NCBI RefSeq assembly: GCF_009755265.1
Contig: NZ_WPOO01000015.1
Coordinates: 1-64,000, forward strand
DNA length: 64,000 nt
DNA from: Adlercreutzia rubneri
GTDB lineage: Bacteria; Actinomycetota; Coriobacteriia; Coriobacteriales; Eggerthellaceae
Direction: 5' to 3'
In this document: in pieces, positions 50,700 to 59,990 of the stretch
How positions within the stretch are numbered: position 1 is the stretch's first letter
How the letters are laid out: every line of letters starts with the position of its first letter
The notes under the pieces: model-generated
What the model was told of the DNA's origin: nothing
What the model saw: only the letters and a program-made list of their open reading frames with translations
Databases searched by the model: none
Position numbers and translations under genes: made by a program

Positions 50700-53258
50700 A
50701 TGAAGACGACCGAGAACGCCGTCCGGGATCGGAAGGGCTTCGCGCGCCTGACCTTGGTCATCGTGCTCATCTTTGCGGTCATGGGGGCCTCTATCTGGGC
50801 CGTCTCGAAGAAGACCTCCGACGACATGGCCGATGCCGCCATTCTGAACCTCAACGAGAACTTGAACCTCATGGAAAGCACGGTGGAGGCCATTCAGGAC
50901 AGCGAGGCGCAGTTCCAACGGCTTTTGGCCACCGAGCTGGCCGCTGCGGGCGATCCGGCCGCCGCTGTGGAGCGCTTGGGCAAAAGCGATGCCGCCGCGC
51001 TCATCTCCGTCGTGCCCCAGGGGGCCGACGTCGGCGTCTCCAACGACGGCGCCCCCTTCGATCCGGCGTCGCTCGATTTCAGCGGCGGGGGAGCCATCGG
51101 GGGGCTGCCCGTCTCCCAGGCCTATGTGAACGCCGAGGGCAGCTGGGCTTACACGGTGAAGTGTCCCATCGAGCGCGACGGCGTCCCCATCGCCGAGCTG
51201 TACACCGAGTACACCTTCGATGCCATCGACCAGTCGCTGCCCCAGGGCTTCTACGGCCAGCGGGCCGTGCTCTATCTCATGGACGCCGCCACGGAGCGCT
51301 TCGTGCTGAAGCCCGAGGGCATGGGCGAGCGTGATGCGGGGCATGTGAATCTGGAGGACTTCTACCGGGCCAACAACATCACTGACCCGGCCATTCTCGC
51401 CATGGTGGAAGACGGCATCGCGAACCGCGAGAACATCATGTTCGCCCATAAGGTGAAGGGCACTGAGGCCCTGTGCTATTTGTGGTCCATCGGAGATGGC
51501 ACCACCTATCTGGTGGGCTATGTGCCCATGGAGGCCATCCAGCGCGAGGCCCAGGCGGTGAACGTCGCTCTGGTCATGGTGGCTTCCATCACGATTGCGG
51601 CCTTCTGCCTGTGCGTCATCCTCTACGGCTTCAACCGGCGCAAGCAGGCCCGGGCCCAGCGGGCACGGGAGGAGGAACGCGCGCTGCACGCCGAGCAGCT
51701 CGCCCAGGCGCTTCGGGCGGCCGAGGTGGCCAACGAGTCGAAGTCGGCCTTCCTTGCCAACATGTCCCACGACATCCGCACCCCTATGAACGCCGTGCTT
51801 GGCTTCACCACCATCATCGAGAAGGAGGCCGACAACCCCGCGAAGGTGCGCGACTGCGCCGGCAAGATCATGGCCTCGGGGCGCCATCTGCTCGACCTCA
51901 TCAACGACGTGCTGGACATCTCGAAGATCGAGAGCGGCAAAGCGTCGCTCACCTTGGCGGAGTTCGATTTGGGCGACTCTCTGGCGGCGGCGGAATCCAT
52001 CATCGCGCCCATGGCCCGGGACAAGGGGCAGACGTTCTGCGCGGAGATCCGCTCTGTCCGCCACGAGCGCCTCATCGGCGACGAGACGCACCTCAACCAA
52101 ATTCTGCTGAACTTGCTGTCGAATGCCGTGAAGTACACCCCGGAGGGCGGTCGCATCTGGCTGCGCTTCATCGGGCTTCCGGCGCATTCCAACGCACTGG
52201 AGCATCTGCGCATCGAGGTTGAGGACGATGGCTACGGCATGACGCCGGAGTTCCTTAAGACCATCTTCGACTCGTTCACGCGCGCCGAGAACTCCACCAC
52301 CAACAAAGTGCAGGGCACGGGGCTCGGCATGTCCATCACCAAGAGCCTCGTCGACCTCATGGGCGGTACCATCGAGGTGGAAAGCGAGGTGGGGAAGGGG
52401 TCGTTGTTCCGGGTCGATCTGGAGCTGCGCATCCCCGAGGAGCAGGCTGCCGGATACTTCTGGGAGCGCGCCGGCATCAAGGGCATGCTCGTGGCGGACG
52501 CCTCGCCTGCGGCGCACGGGGCCATCGCCGAGTTCATGGAGGGCACGGGCGTGGAAGTGGACGGGGCGGCCAGTGCCGATGCGGCTCGCAAGCTGGTGGA
52601 GGCGCGCGGCAGCTACGACGTGGTGCTCGTCGGCGTCCCGTGGCTTAATGACGCCGCCGTGCGCGCGGCCGACGACCTGCGGGCGAGCGCGGAGACGCCG
52701 CTTCTGTTCATGCTCGAGCACACCTTCGACCAAGACGACGATGTGGTGCTGCCGCAAGGCGCGGCGGTGCTGACCAAGCCCTTCTTCCCCTCCATGCTGA
52801 AGCAGAAGATCGAGACCGTGCGCGGCGTGGGCACTGACGAGGACGACGATCTGGCCCAGGTACTTTCCGGCAAGCACTTCCTCGCCGCCGAGGACAATTT
52901 CCTCAACGCCGGCATCCTCACGGATCTGCTGGAGATGGAGGGCGCCACGGTGGAGATCGTCGAGAACGGCAAGCTGGCCGTCGAGCGCTTCGAGCGCTGC
53001 GAGCCCGGCGAGTTCGACGCCATCCTCATGGACGTGCAGATGCCAGTCATGAACGGGCATGCGGCCGCCCAGGCCATCCGGGCGCTCGCGCGGGCGGATG
53101 CGGCGACTATTCCCATCTTCGCCATGACCGCCGATGCCTTCGTGGAAGACGAGAAGGCGGCGCTGGCCGCCGGCATGAACGCCCATGTGGCGAAGCCCTT
53201 GGAGATAGACGAGCTGCGGCGCGCCGTCGACCGCTTCGTCGAGAAAGGACGATCATGA
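50700..53258 (+). CDS. Hybrid sensor histidine kinase, second of two paired with a solute-binding protein
   Basis: The 852-residue kinase has helices at about 19-37 and 287-307 around an extracytoplasmic sensor domain. A coiled coil follows, then HisKA with H357 in ANMSHDIRTPMNA, and an ATPase domain with EDDGYGM and GTGLGMS. Two receiver-like domains come next. The first (about 590-705) has glycine 645 where the phosphoacceptor aspartate is expected and is probably inactive; the second is normal, with D778 in ILMDVQMP. The stop overlaps the ATG of the lipoprotein gene (ATGA). The arrangement repeats that at 36.3-40.0 kb with divergent sensor regions. Confidence 0.9.
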   Translation: MKTTENAVRDRKGFARLTLVIVLIFAVMGASIWAVSKKTSDDMADAAILNLNENLNLMESTVEAIQDSEAQFQRLLATELAAAGDPAAAVERLGKSDAAALISVVPQGADVGVSNDGAPFDPASLDFSGGGAIGGLPVSQAYVNAEGSWAYTVKCPIERDGVPIAELYTEYTFDAIDQSLPQGFYGQRAVLYLMDAATERFVLKPEGMGERDAGHVNLEDFYRANNITDPAILAMVEDGIANRENIMFAHKVKGTEALCYLWSIGDGTTYLVGYVPMEAIQREAQAVNVALVMVASITIAAFCLCVILYGFNRRKQARAQRAREEERALHAEQLAQALRAAEVANESKSAFLANMSHDIRTPMNAVLGFTTIIEKEADNPAKVRDCAGKIMASGRHLLDLINDVLDISKIESGKASLTLAEFDLGDSLAAAESIIAPMARDKGQTFCAEIRSVRHERLIGDETHLNQILLNLLSNAVKYTPEGGRIWLRFIGLPAHSNALEHLRIEVEDDGYGMTPEFLKTIFDSFTRAENSTTNKVQGTGLGMSITKSLVDLMGGTIEVESEVGKGSLFRVDLELRIPEEQAAGYFWERAGIKGMLVADASPAAHGAIAEFMEGTGVEVDGAASADAARKLVEARGSYDVVLVGVPWLNDAAVRAADDLRASAETPLLFMLEHTFDQDDDVVLPQGAAVLTKPFFPSMLKQKIETVRGVGTDEDDDLAQVLSGKHFLAAEDNFLNAGILTDLLEMEGATVEIVENGKLAVERFERCEPGEFDAILMDVQMPVMNGHAAAQAIRALARADAATIPIFAMTADAFVEDEKAALAAGMNAHVAKPLEIDELRRAVDRFVEKGRS

Positions 53259-54571
53259 GACCTATCGCGAGCAAGCGCGTCCGCAAGGGGGCCGTGGCAG
53301 TCGTCGCGCTCGTCGGCGCTCTGGTGCTCGGAGCCTGCAGCACCTCGGCGCCGGCGGAGAATTTGGCCGTGCAGGATGTCGACGAGGAGAGGACGGTGAA
53401 CTTCTTCAGCCCCATGGAGAAGATCAGCCCCGACACCGAGAACACGGCCCGCACGGCCAGCGACCTGACGATCGCCATGGCGGAGGAGCGGCTCGGGCTC
53501 ACGCTGGCCTATCACACCTACACGGCCGAGAACTACCAGGACAAGACCTACGACGAGGTGTGCCTGGAGCGGGCCCGCAATAATTCGGACGATCTGTACC
53601 TGCTGAACACCGACACCATCGTGACCCTCGGGTCGGAGGGGCACCTCGCCGACTTGTCGGGGCTTTCCTGCGCCCAGAACCTGCGGGAGGTGGTGCGCAC
53701 GGCCAACACGGTCGACGGCAAGCTCGTGGCCATTCCCCAAGAGGTGGTGGCCTACGGCCTGTTCGTGAACAAGGATATCTTCGACGAATGCGAGCTTTCG
53801 CTGCCGAACACGCCCGAGGAGTTTCTGGAATGCTGCCGGGTTCTCAAAGAGAAGGGCTATGAGACGCCCGTCGGCGCCAACCGCTGGTGGCTGGAGACCT
53901 TCGTTTTCGCCCAGGCCTACGCCGATCTGTACAACGGAGGAGATGTGGCCGCCGAGGTGCAGGCTCTCAACGCCGGCGAGACCCGTTACAGCGACTACAT
54001 GCGCCCCGGATTCGAGTTCTTGAAGACGCTGATCGGCCTCGGCTACGTCGACGCCGAGAACGCGCTGGTGAGCGAGGCCTTCGAGGGGGCCGGCGAGGGC
54101 GAGGACTTCATGGCGGGAACGTGCCCCATCGTCATGGCCTACTGGGGCGCGGCCAACACCGATACCGCCTACGGCAGCCCCTCATTCGATATGGAGGTTA
54201 TCGGCTTCCCGAGCGCGCGCGGCCAGATGCCCGTGCTCTCCATGACCGGATGCGCCGTGGGCGAGCGGGCCGAGCACCGCGACGAGGCTCTCAAGGTGGT
54301 GGACGTCATCTGCTCGGACGAGGCCCTGCAGCTGTACGCCGAGACCAACCGCGTTATCTCGCCTTCGAAGAACGTGGAAGTGGATTGCGCCGAGCCGCTT
54401 CGCCCCTTGAACGATTTGGTGCAGGCCGATACCTACGTGCTCGCCTCGAACGCGGGTATGGACGTGGAACAGTGGGGCAATGTGTGCCTCATCGTGCGCG
54501 ATTTGCTCGGTGGGGCGACCGTTGACGAGTGCATGGCGAAGCTGGACGCCCTGCAGGACGCGGCGGCCTGA
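53255..54571 (+). CDS. Solute-binding lipoprotein coupled to the second kinase
   Basis: The 438-residue protein has a Sec lipoprotein signal with lipobox LGAC and cysteine 28. The mature part has the alternating layout of an extracellular solute-binding protein family 1: strands around DDLYLLNTDTIVTLG, VAIPQEVVAYGLFVNKDIFD and an RVISPSKNVE segment near the end. Its ATG overlaps the kinase stop (ATGA). As at the first locus no permease is adjacent, so it probably presents a ligand to the kinase. Ligand unknown; the fold is shared by sugar binders. Confidence 0.82.
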   Translation: MRPIASKRVRKGAVAVVALVGALVLGACSTSAPAENLAVQDVDEERTVNFFSPMEKISPDTENTARTASDLTIAMAEERLGLTLAYHTYTAENYQDKTYDEVCLERARNNSDDLYLLNTDTIVTLGSEGHLADLSGLSCAQNLREVVRTANTVDGKLVAIPQEVVAYGLFVNKDIFDECELSLPNTPEEFLECCRVLKEKGYETPVGANRWWLETFVFAQAYADLYNGGDVAAEVQALNAGETRYSDYMRPGFEFLKTLIGLGYVDAENALVSEAFEGAGEGEDFMAGTCPIVMAYWGAANTDTAYGSPSFDMEVIGFPSARGQMPVLSMTGCAVGERAEHRDEALKVVDVICSDEALQLYAETNRVISPSKNVEVDCAEPLRPLNDLVQADTYVLASNAGMDVEQWGNVCLIVRDLLGGATVDECMAKLDALQDAAA

Positions 54572-54631
54572 TCGACCTGTCCGCGCTCTCGGACGCTACG
54601 GGGTCTCGGCTTGCCCCGGCGCCTGGGAGCG

Positions 54632-55099
54632 CTACCTGGTGAGAGGCTGCTGCTCTAGTTTCAGGAGGGCGGCGTTGATGTCGTCGGTGGGCTTGCCGGT
54701 GGCGGTGACGATGCGGTGCGTTGGTACGAGCAGGGGAGTGGGGCAGGCGCGCAGGGCGGCTCCGACGGAGCGGAAGGAGCCGGGGCGGCCCAGGGTCTCG
54801 GCGAGGGCGCGGGCCGTGGTCGTGTGCCCGTAGGGGATGTTCGCCGCGGCCTTCCATACCTCCTGCTGGAAGGCGCTGCCCTCGGGGCGCATGGGAACGG
54901 TGAACGCCGATCGCTGGCCGGCGAGGTAGGCCATGATCTGGTTGGCGGCCTCGGTGGTGAGCGCTGTGGGCTGCCGGTCGCCGGGGAGGTTCTGCTCGCC
55001 GAAGCTGACGGCGGTTACGGCGGTGCCGTCGGCGGCGATGGTGACGGGCCCGAACTTCGTCGGATAGGTGAAGAAGGTGCTGCGAGTCGTGCTGGGCAT
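54632..55099 (-). CDS. MGMT-like (alkyltransferase-like) protein lacking the acceptor cysteine
   Basis: The 155-residue protein matches the C-terminal DNA-binding domain of O6-methylguanine-DNA methyltransferases (SAFQQEVWKAAANIPYGHTT, RSVGAALRACPTPLLVP) and keeps an N-terminal strand region. At the active site, where the family has PCHR, it has PTHR: threonine 127 replaces the methyl-accepting cysteine. It therefore should not transfer alkyl groups, and may act like alkyltransferase-like proteins that flag lesions for repair. A cysteine at 119 occurs where Asn is common. The ATG at 55099 follows GAGGACACC. Confidence 0.82.
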   Translation of the reverse strand: MPSTTRSTFFTYPTKFGPVTIAADGTAVTAVSFGEQNLPGDRQPTALTTEAANQIMAYLAGQRSAFTVPMRPEGSAFQQEVWKAAANIPYGHTTTARALAETLGRPGSFRSVGAALRACPTPLLVPTHRIVTATGKPTDDINAALLKLEQQPLTR

Positions 55100-55284
55100 G
55101 GGTGTCCTCGCTCTCGTCGGAAGGCGTCGGCGCCCCATCGGGGCGCGGGCGCATCTGCGGGGCCGGCCGTGGGCGTCGGGCCGCTCCGTGCAGGTTTGCC
55201 GCTGATGGCCATTATAGGCCGTCGGAGCACCGTCGTCGCGGTAGAATGTCGCCATCGGAAAGCCGCGAGATGAGGATGCGTCCT

Positions 55285-55995
55285 ATGTACCAACCTGTGA
55301 AAATCGCCCCGTCTATCTTGTCCGCCGATTTCATGAACCTCGGGCAGGACATTCGCATGATCGAGGAGGGCGGCGCCGCCTTCGTCCATATCGACGTCAT
55401 GGATGGCCACTTCGTGCCGAACCTCACCATGGGTGTGCCGCTCTTGAAGCAGCTCAAGCCCGCCACGAACCTTCTGTGCGACGTGCACCTCATGATCGAC
55501 AATCCGCTGGACGAGCTGCCCTGGTTCATTGACGCCGGCGCCGACCTTTTGAACGTGCACGTGGAGGCGCTGGACGAGGCCGATCTGGCGCGGGCCATCG
55601 CCCAGATCCACGAGGCGGGCCTTCTGGCGGCGGCGGCCTTAAAGCCCAAGACGCCCGTGAGCGCGCTTTCGCCGGTCATCGCCGAGCTGGACATGGCGCT
55701 CGTCATGTCGGTGGAGCCGGGCTTTTCCGGGCAAAGCTACATCGCGGGGTCCGATTTGAAGGTGGCCGAGGTGGTGCAGATGGCGCGGGCGGCCGGCAAC
55801 GAGGAGCTGCTCATCCAGGTGGATGGCGGCATCGGTCTGGCCACGGCGCCGCTTGTGGCCGCCGCCGGGGCTGATGTGCTCGTCTGCGGCAACGCCGTGT
55901 TCAAGGCCGACGACCCGCGGGCGGCCATTGGCGCCGTGAAGGGCGCGGCCGATGAGGCCCGCGAGGCTGCCTTGGCCCGTGGCCAATGGAATTAA
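55285..55995 (+). CDS. rpe: Ribulose-phosphate 3-epimerase
   Basis: The 236-residue TIM-barrel enzyme interconverts ribulose-5-phosphate and xylulose-5-phosphate. KIAPSILSADF near the N-terminus, HIDVMDGHFVPN with the metal ligands, and the C-terminal VDGGI and GNAVF segments are typical. Starts at 55270, 55276 or 55285 are in frame; I chose 55285, which has GAGGA eight bases ahead and fits the family N-terminus. TAGAAT at 55242-55247 may be the -10. Confidence 0.93.
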   Translation: MYQPVKIAPSILSADFMNLGQDIRMIEEGGAAFVHIDVMDGHFVPNLTMGVPLLKQLKPATNLLCDVHLMIDNPLDELPWFIDAGADLLNVHVEALDEADLARAIAQIHEAGLLAAAALKPKTPVSALSPVIAELDMALVMSVEPGFSGQSYIAGSDLKVAEVVQMARAAGNEELLIQVDGGIGLATAPLVAAAGADVLVCGNAVFKADDPRAAIGAVKGAADEAREAALARGQWN

Positions 55996-56012
55996 GAGGA
56001 AGAAGAAGCGCG

Positions 56013-57311
56013 ATGAGCAACACCGAGGAAAACCTTGCGGCCGTCGAGCGCGAATTGGCGGCCGATGTGGCCATGGCCGAGGGGCGCGCCGATGCCGAGG
56101 ACGCCACCCTGCCCGAGCCGGCGGCGGGCTTCATCTACCTGGACTACGCCGCCACCGCCCCCCTGTGCGCCGAGGCGGCCGGTGCCATGGCGCCCTTCCA
56201 GGTGCCCGGGCCTGCGAACTTGGCCGTGAATGCCAATGCCAACGCCCTGTACGGGGTGGGGCGCGCCGCCTTCGACCTTCTGGAAAGCGCCCGGCGCCGC
56301 GCGGCCCGGGCCCTGGGCGCCCGGCGCCCCGATGAGATCGTCTTCACCTCCGGCGCCACCGAGGCCGACGACGCGGCCATCCTCGGCCTTGTGCAGGCGG
56401 CTGCCGAGCAGCGGCGCCTTACCGGCCAGAAGGACCGCGCCCTGCACGTCATCACCTCCGCCATCGAGCACGATGCCGTGCTCGCGCCCTGCCGGCGCCT
56501 CGAGGGCGAGGGCGTGCTCGTCACCTACCTGCGCCCCAACCGCCAGGGCTTCATCGAGGCCTCGTCGCTGGCCGAGGCGCTCACCGACGACACGGTGCTC
56601 GTCTCAGTGCAAGCGGCGAATTCCGAGGTGGGCGCCATCCAGCCCATCCGCGAGCTGGCGGCGCTGGCCCACGAGCGCGGCGCCCTCTTCCACACCGATG
56701 CCGTGCAGGCCCTGGGCAAGATGCCGCTCGATGTGCAGAAGCTCGGCGTGGATGCGGCTTCCTTCTCGGCCCACAAGATCGGCGGCCCCAAGGGCGTGGG
56801 CGCCCTGTACCTGAAGGCCCGCACTCCCTTCGCCCCCTACCTTTTGGGCGGCGGTCAGGAATCCGGTCGCCGCAGCGGCACCCAGAACGTCGCCGGCGTC
56901 ACCGGCTTCGTCGCCGCCCTGGAGGCGGCCCAGGAAGCCGAGCCGGAGGAGTCCGCCCGCCTGCGCGCCCTGCGCGACCGCCTCTATGCGGCCATGGGCT
57001 CCATCGGCGGCATCCAGCCCACGGTGGAGGTGGATGCGGGCAGCCGCGACTTTCTCCCCAACATCGTCCACGGCCTGGCCGATGAGTGGGAGAGCGAGAC
57101 CATGGTACTGCGCTTCGACCAGCTCGGCATCTGCGTCGCCGGCGGCAGCGCCTGCTCCAGCCACTCCCTGGAGCCGAGCCACGTCCTGCGCGCCATGGGC
57201 GTCACCGGAGATACGTCCTACAACGCCCTGCGCATCTCCATGGGAAGATACACCACCGAGGCCGATATAGCGGCCTTCGAGAAGGCATTAAAGAAGGTAC
57301 TAAACTGGTAA
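56013..57311 (+). CDS. Cysteine desulfurase (NifS/IscS-like)
   Basis: The 432-residue PLP enzyme releases sulfur from cysteine for iron-sulfur clusters or thio-modification. YLDYAATAPL near 38, the PLP lysine K255 in SAHKIGGPKG and the persulfide cysteine C381 in GGSACSSHSLEPSHVL are present. GGGQESGRRSGTQN is the conserved stretch between them. A GAGGAAG site precedes the ATG. The first 35 residues are an Ala/Glu-rich extension. The partner scaffold is not nearby. Confidence 0.92.
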   Translation: MSNTEENLAAVERELAADVAMAEGRADAEDATLPEPAAGFIYLDYAATAPLCAEAAGAMAPFQVPGPANLAVNANANALYGVGRAAFDLLESARRRAARALGARRPDEIVFTSGATEADDAAILGLVQAAAEQRRLTGQKDRALHVITSAIEHDAVLAPCRRLEGEGVLVTYLRPNRQGFIEASSLAEALTDDTVLVSVQAANSEVGAIQPIRELAALAHERGALFHTDAVQALGKMPLDVQKLGVDAASFSAHKIGGPKGVGALYLKARTPFAPYLLGGGQESGRRSGTQNVAGVTGFVAALEAAQEAEPEESARLRALRDRLYAAMGSIGGIQPTVEVDAGSRDFLPNIVHGLADEWESETMVLRFDQLGICVAGGSACSSHSLEPSHVLRAMGVTGDTSYNALRISMGRYTTEADIAAFEKALKKVLNW

Positions 57312-57320
57312 AGGAAGAGT

Positions 57321-58136
57321 ATGGAACTCGTAAACACCCATTGCCATTGCGTCTATTCCGGCCACGGCACCGGAAGCATCGCCGAGTACGCCGACGCCGC
57401 CGCGGCCGCCGGCCTCACCACCCTCGCCTTCACCGAGCACTTCCCGCTCTCTGCGGCCTTCGACCCGGACGAGTACCTCTCCATGAGGCCGCAGATGGTG
57501 AATGCCTACCTGGCCGAGATCGACGAGGCCCGCGCCCGGCACCCGCAGATCGAATTCGTCACCGGCACCGAGATGGACTACCTCGGCGCCTTGGAGGACC
57601 GCCAGCTCACCGAGGAGGCCCTGGCCCCCTTCCGCTTCCGCCTTCTTTCGGTGCACTTCATCGACGGCTGGGCCTTCGACGATCCCGATCAGAAGGCCCG
57701 TTGGAAGGAGCCCGGGGCGCCGGACGCCATCTGGCGGCGCTACGGCGAGCTGTGGTGCGAGGCGGCATCGAATGCGAGCCTGCCCTACGACGCCATGAGC
57801 CATCCGGATCTCGCGAAGAAGTTCGGCTATTACCCGAGTTTCAGCCTGGAGCGCCTCTACGACGAGATGGCCGAGGCGGCGCGCGCCGGCGGCCGCATGG
57901 TGGAGGTGAACACGTCGGGCGGCTACTACGCCTGCACCGAAATGTTCCCGGCCCCGGGGCTGCTCGCCGCTTTCTGCCGCGCCGGCGTGCCCTGCACCGT
58001 GGGCTGCGACTCCCACGACCCGGCCAACGTGGCCCGGGACATCGAGCGGGCCTACGGGCTCATGTACGAGGCGGGCTACAGAAGCGTTACCGTCCCGACA
58101 GCCACAGGCGACCGTCGAAGCATTACCATCGAATAG
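57321..58136 (+). CDS. PHP-domain phosphatase (HisJ-like histidinol phosphatase family)
   Basis: The 271-residue metalloenzyme shows the PHP metal ligands in NTHCHCVYSGHG (residues 5-16), FTEHFP near 37-42, and SHPDL and CDSHDP later. This matches the HisJ/histidinol-phosphatase branch, though the substrate may be another phosphoester because no his genes are near. It starts ten bases after the cysteine desulfurase stop with AAGGAAGAG. Confidence 0.8.
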   Translation: MELVNTHCHCVYSGHGTGSIAEYADAAAAAGLTTLAFTEHFPLSAAFDPDEYLSMRPQMVNAYLAEIDEARARHPQIEFVTGTEMDYLGALEDRQLTEEALAPFRFRLLSVHFIDGWAFDDPDQKARWKEPGAPDAIWRRYGELWCEAASNASLPYDAMSHPDLAKKFGYYPSFSLERLYDEMAEAARAGGRMVEVNTSGGYYACTEMFPAPGLLAAFCRAGVPCTVGCDSHDPANVARDIERAYGLMYEAGYRSVTVPTATGDRRSITIE

Positions 58137-58189
58137 GGTGCGTCCGCGATAGGGCGCGCCGATTCCGTTCCAAGAAAGAAGCTGATCAT

Positions 58190-59098
58190 ATGGGATTGTT
58201 CAACAAGGCCGACAAGGCCAGCACTGAGGCTCTTTCCAAGCGGGGCGAGTCCCATCTCGCGCCGCGCACGTTCAACATGACCATCGGCGGCCTGGAGAAG
58301 GCGCTGCTGAAGGAGTTCCCGGCCGAGGATGCCGAGAAGTGGGACCGCACCGGGCTTCTGGTGGGGGAGCGCTCGCTGCCCGTGACCCGGGTGGCCGTGG
58401 CCCTGGACGCCACGCCGGGTGCTGTGGCCGCTGCCGCTGAGGCCGGGGCCAACGTGCTCCTCACCCATCATCCGGCGTTTCTCGAGGCCCCCGATGCCTT
58501 CGCGCCCGAGGCGAGCGCCCTGGAAAGCCCCGGGGCCGTGGTATGGGCCGCCATCCGCAACCAGGTGGCGCTCATGGATTTCCACACGGCGCTCGATGTG
58601 AGCCCGGCGGCGGCCCGGGTGCTGCCCGGTATGCTGGGGCTCAAGTTCACGCTGCGCTTCGCCGAGCCTTTGGAGGGCTCGCGGCGCAAGGGCTACGGGC
58701 AGATCTGCGAGGTGCCCGACAACGACGGCGAGCCCGAGGCCTTGGCGCGCCTGGCTGCCCGCTGCATGGCGGTCTTCGGCCGCGCGCCGCGGGTATGGGG
58801 CGCCCCCGATGCGCCGGTGCGCCGGGTCGTCACGGCCACGGGCTCGGCGGCCAGCCTCGCGCCGGCGCTTGTCGCGGCCGGGGTGGACGCCGTCGTCTGC
58901 GGCGAGATGAAGTACCACACCGCGCTGGAGCTGGCGGCGGCGCACGTGGCCGTCATCGAGCTCGGCCACGATGCGAGCGAGCTGCCCTTGGTGGCCGTGC
59001 TGGCCGAGGCGCTGGCCCGCGCCGGTGTCCCTGCCGAGGCGGTGACGCTTGTCGATCAGTCCGAGAACTGGTGGACGCCGGAGGCCGTCCGCGTCTAG
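58190..59098 (+). CDS. Nif3-like dinuclear metal centre protein
   Basis: The 302-residue protein has Nif3/YbgI landmarks: TGLLVGERSLPVTRVAVALD at 65-84, LLTHHPAFL with two histidine metal ligands, MDFHTALD near 150, and the C-terminal GEMKYHTALE and LGHDASE segments. It lacks the extra middle domain seen in larger members. Nif3 proteins bind two metals and are proposed hydrolases (GTP cyclohydrolase-like), but the role is not settled. The ATG has only a weak purine-rich site upstream. Confidence 0.85.
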   Translation: MGLFNKADKASTEALSKRGESHLAPRTFNMTIGGLEKALLKEFPAEDAEKWDRTGLLVGERSLPVTRVAVALDATPGAVAAAAEAGANVLLTHHPAFLEAPDAFAPEASALESPGAVVWAAIRNQVALMDFHTALDVSPAAARVLPGMLGLKFTLRFAEPLEGSRRKGYGQICEVPDNDGEPEALARLAARCMAVFGRAPRVWGAPDAPVRRVVTATGSAASLAPALVAAGVDAVVCGEMKYHTALELAAAHVAVIELGHDASELPLVAVLAEALARAGVPAEAVTLVDQSENWWTPEAVRV

Positions 59099-59187
59099 TT
59101 GCGTAATTTTCTCCATTGCCCCTGCCCAAGATCTGGGTTTTCGCCTATTATTGTCAGGGAGAAAACAGAGATCGAAAGTGAGGTTCC

Positions 59188-59904
59188 ATGGAGGCTACGC
59201 GCGACGATATCGAAGGTCTGTTCGAACTGCAGCGCATCGATCTCGAGATCAAGCGCCTGAGCAAGGAGCTGGACGAGCTGCACCAGCGCGGCATCATCGT
59301 GGCCGCCCGCGACAAGAAGGCCGCCATCGAGGCCAAATCCGAGCAGGTGGCCGAGCTCAAGCGCGCCACCACGAAGAAGATCACCCGCATCGACGACGAG
59401 GACGCGTCGCTTGCCAAGAAAGAGGCCGGCGTCCAGGCCGCCATCGACGCCGCTCACGGCGACTTCCGCAACGTGGAGGCCCGCACCAAGGAGCTGGCGG
59501 GCATCGTGCGCCGCCGCGCCACCATCGCCGAGGATCGCGCCGGGGTGGCCGCCGAGCTGGACAAGATCAGCGCCATGGAGGCCCAGATCTCGCTCGCCCT
59601 GGAGGAGATCGCCGCCAAGGAGCAGGAGGCCATCGACTCGTTCCAGAAGCAGGGGGGCGACCTCAAACTCGCCATCGCCAAGCTGGAAGCGGCTCGCGGC
59701 CAGGTGGAGGCGAAGGTCTCCCCGCAGCTATTGGACGTCTACAACCGCACGGCGGCCCGCTCCGGCGTGGCCATCGGCGTGCTCGACGGCAACCGCTGCG
59801 GCGCCTGCCGCACGGTCATCGACGGCGGCCGTCTTATCGATCTGCGCAACCAGGCACCGCTGGGTATGTGCCCCTCGTGCAAGCGTTTGCTGGTGATCGC
59901 ATAA
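59188..59904 (+). CDS. Coiled-coil protein with C-terminal C4 zinc ribbon
   Basis: The 238-residue protein is a long coiled coil (about 1-175, heptads rich in Ala, Glu, Lys) ending in a zinc ribbon with CGAC and CPSC pairs. This is the pattern of the zf-RING_7/CT398/HP0958 family, whose members have been linked to flagellar mRNA, secretion or RNase regulation in other bacteria. It often neighbours Nif3, as here, but its role in this organism is unknown. Confidence 0.8.
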   Translation: MEATRDDIEGLFELQRIDLEIKRLSKELDELHQRGIIVAARDKKAAIEAKSEQVAELKRATTKKITRIDDEDASLAKKEAGVQAAIDAAHGDFRNVEARTKELAGIVRRRATIAEDRAGVAAELDKISAMEAQISLALEEIAAKEQEAIDSFQKQGGDLKLAIAKLEAARGQVEAKVSPQLLDVYNRTAARSGVAIGVLDGNRCGACRTVIDGGRLIDLRNQAPLGMCPSCKRLLVIA

Positions 59905-59910
59905 TTTCTG

Positions 59911-59940
59911 TTGCCCTCACCGCGCGCGCTGTGCTATAGT
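59911..59940 (+). promoter_or_regulatory. Promoter of rpmB
   Basis: TTGCCC at 59911-59916 and TATAGT at 59935-59940, with an extended TGC, are 18 bases apart. The rpmB ATG is about 50 bases downstream. Confidence 0.7.
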
Positions 59941-59990
59941 TGGCGAGCTGTGTCCAAAACGAAACAACAAGCACTACGGAGTTGATATCA

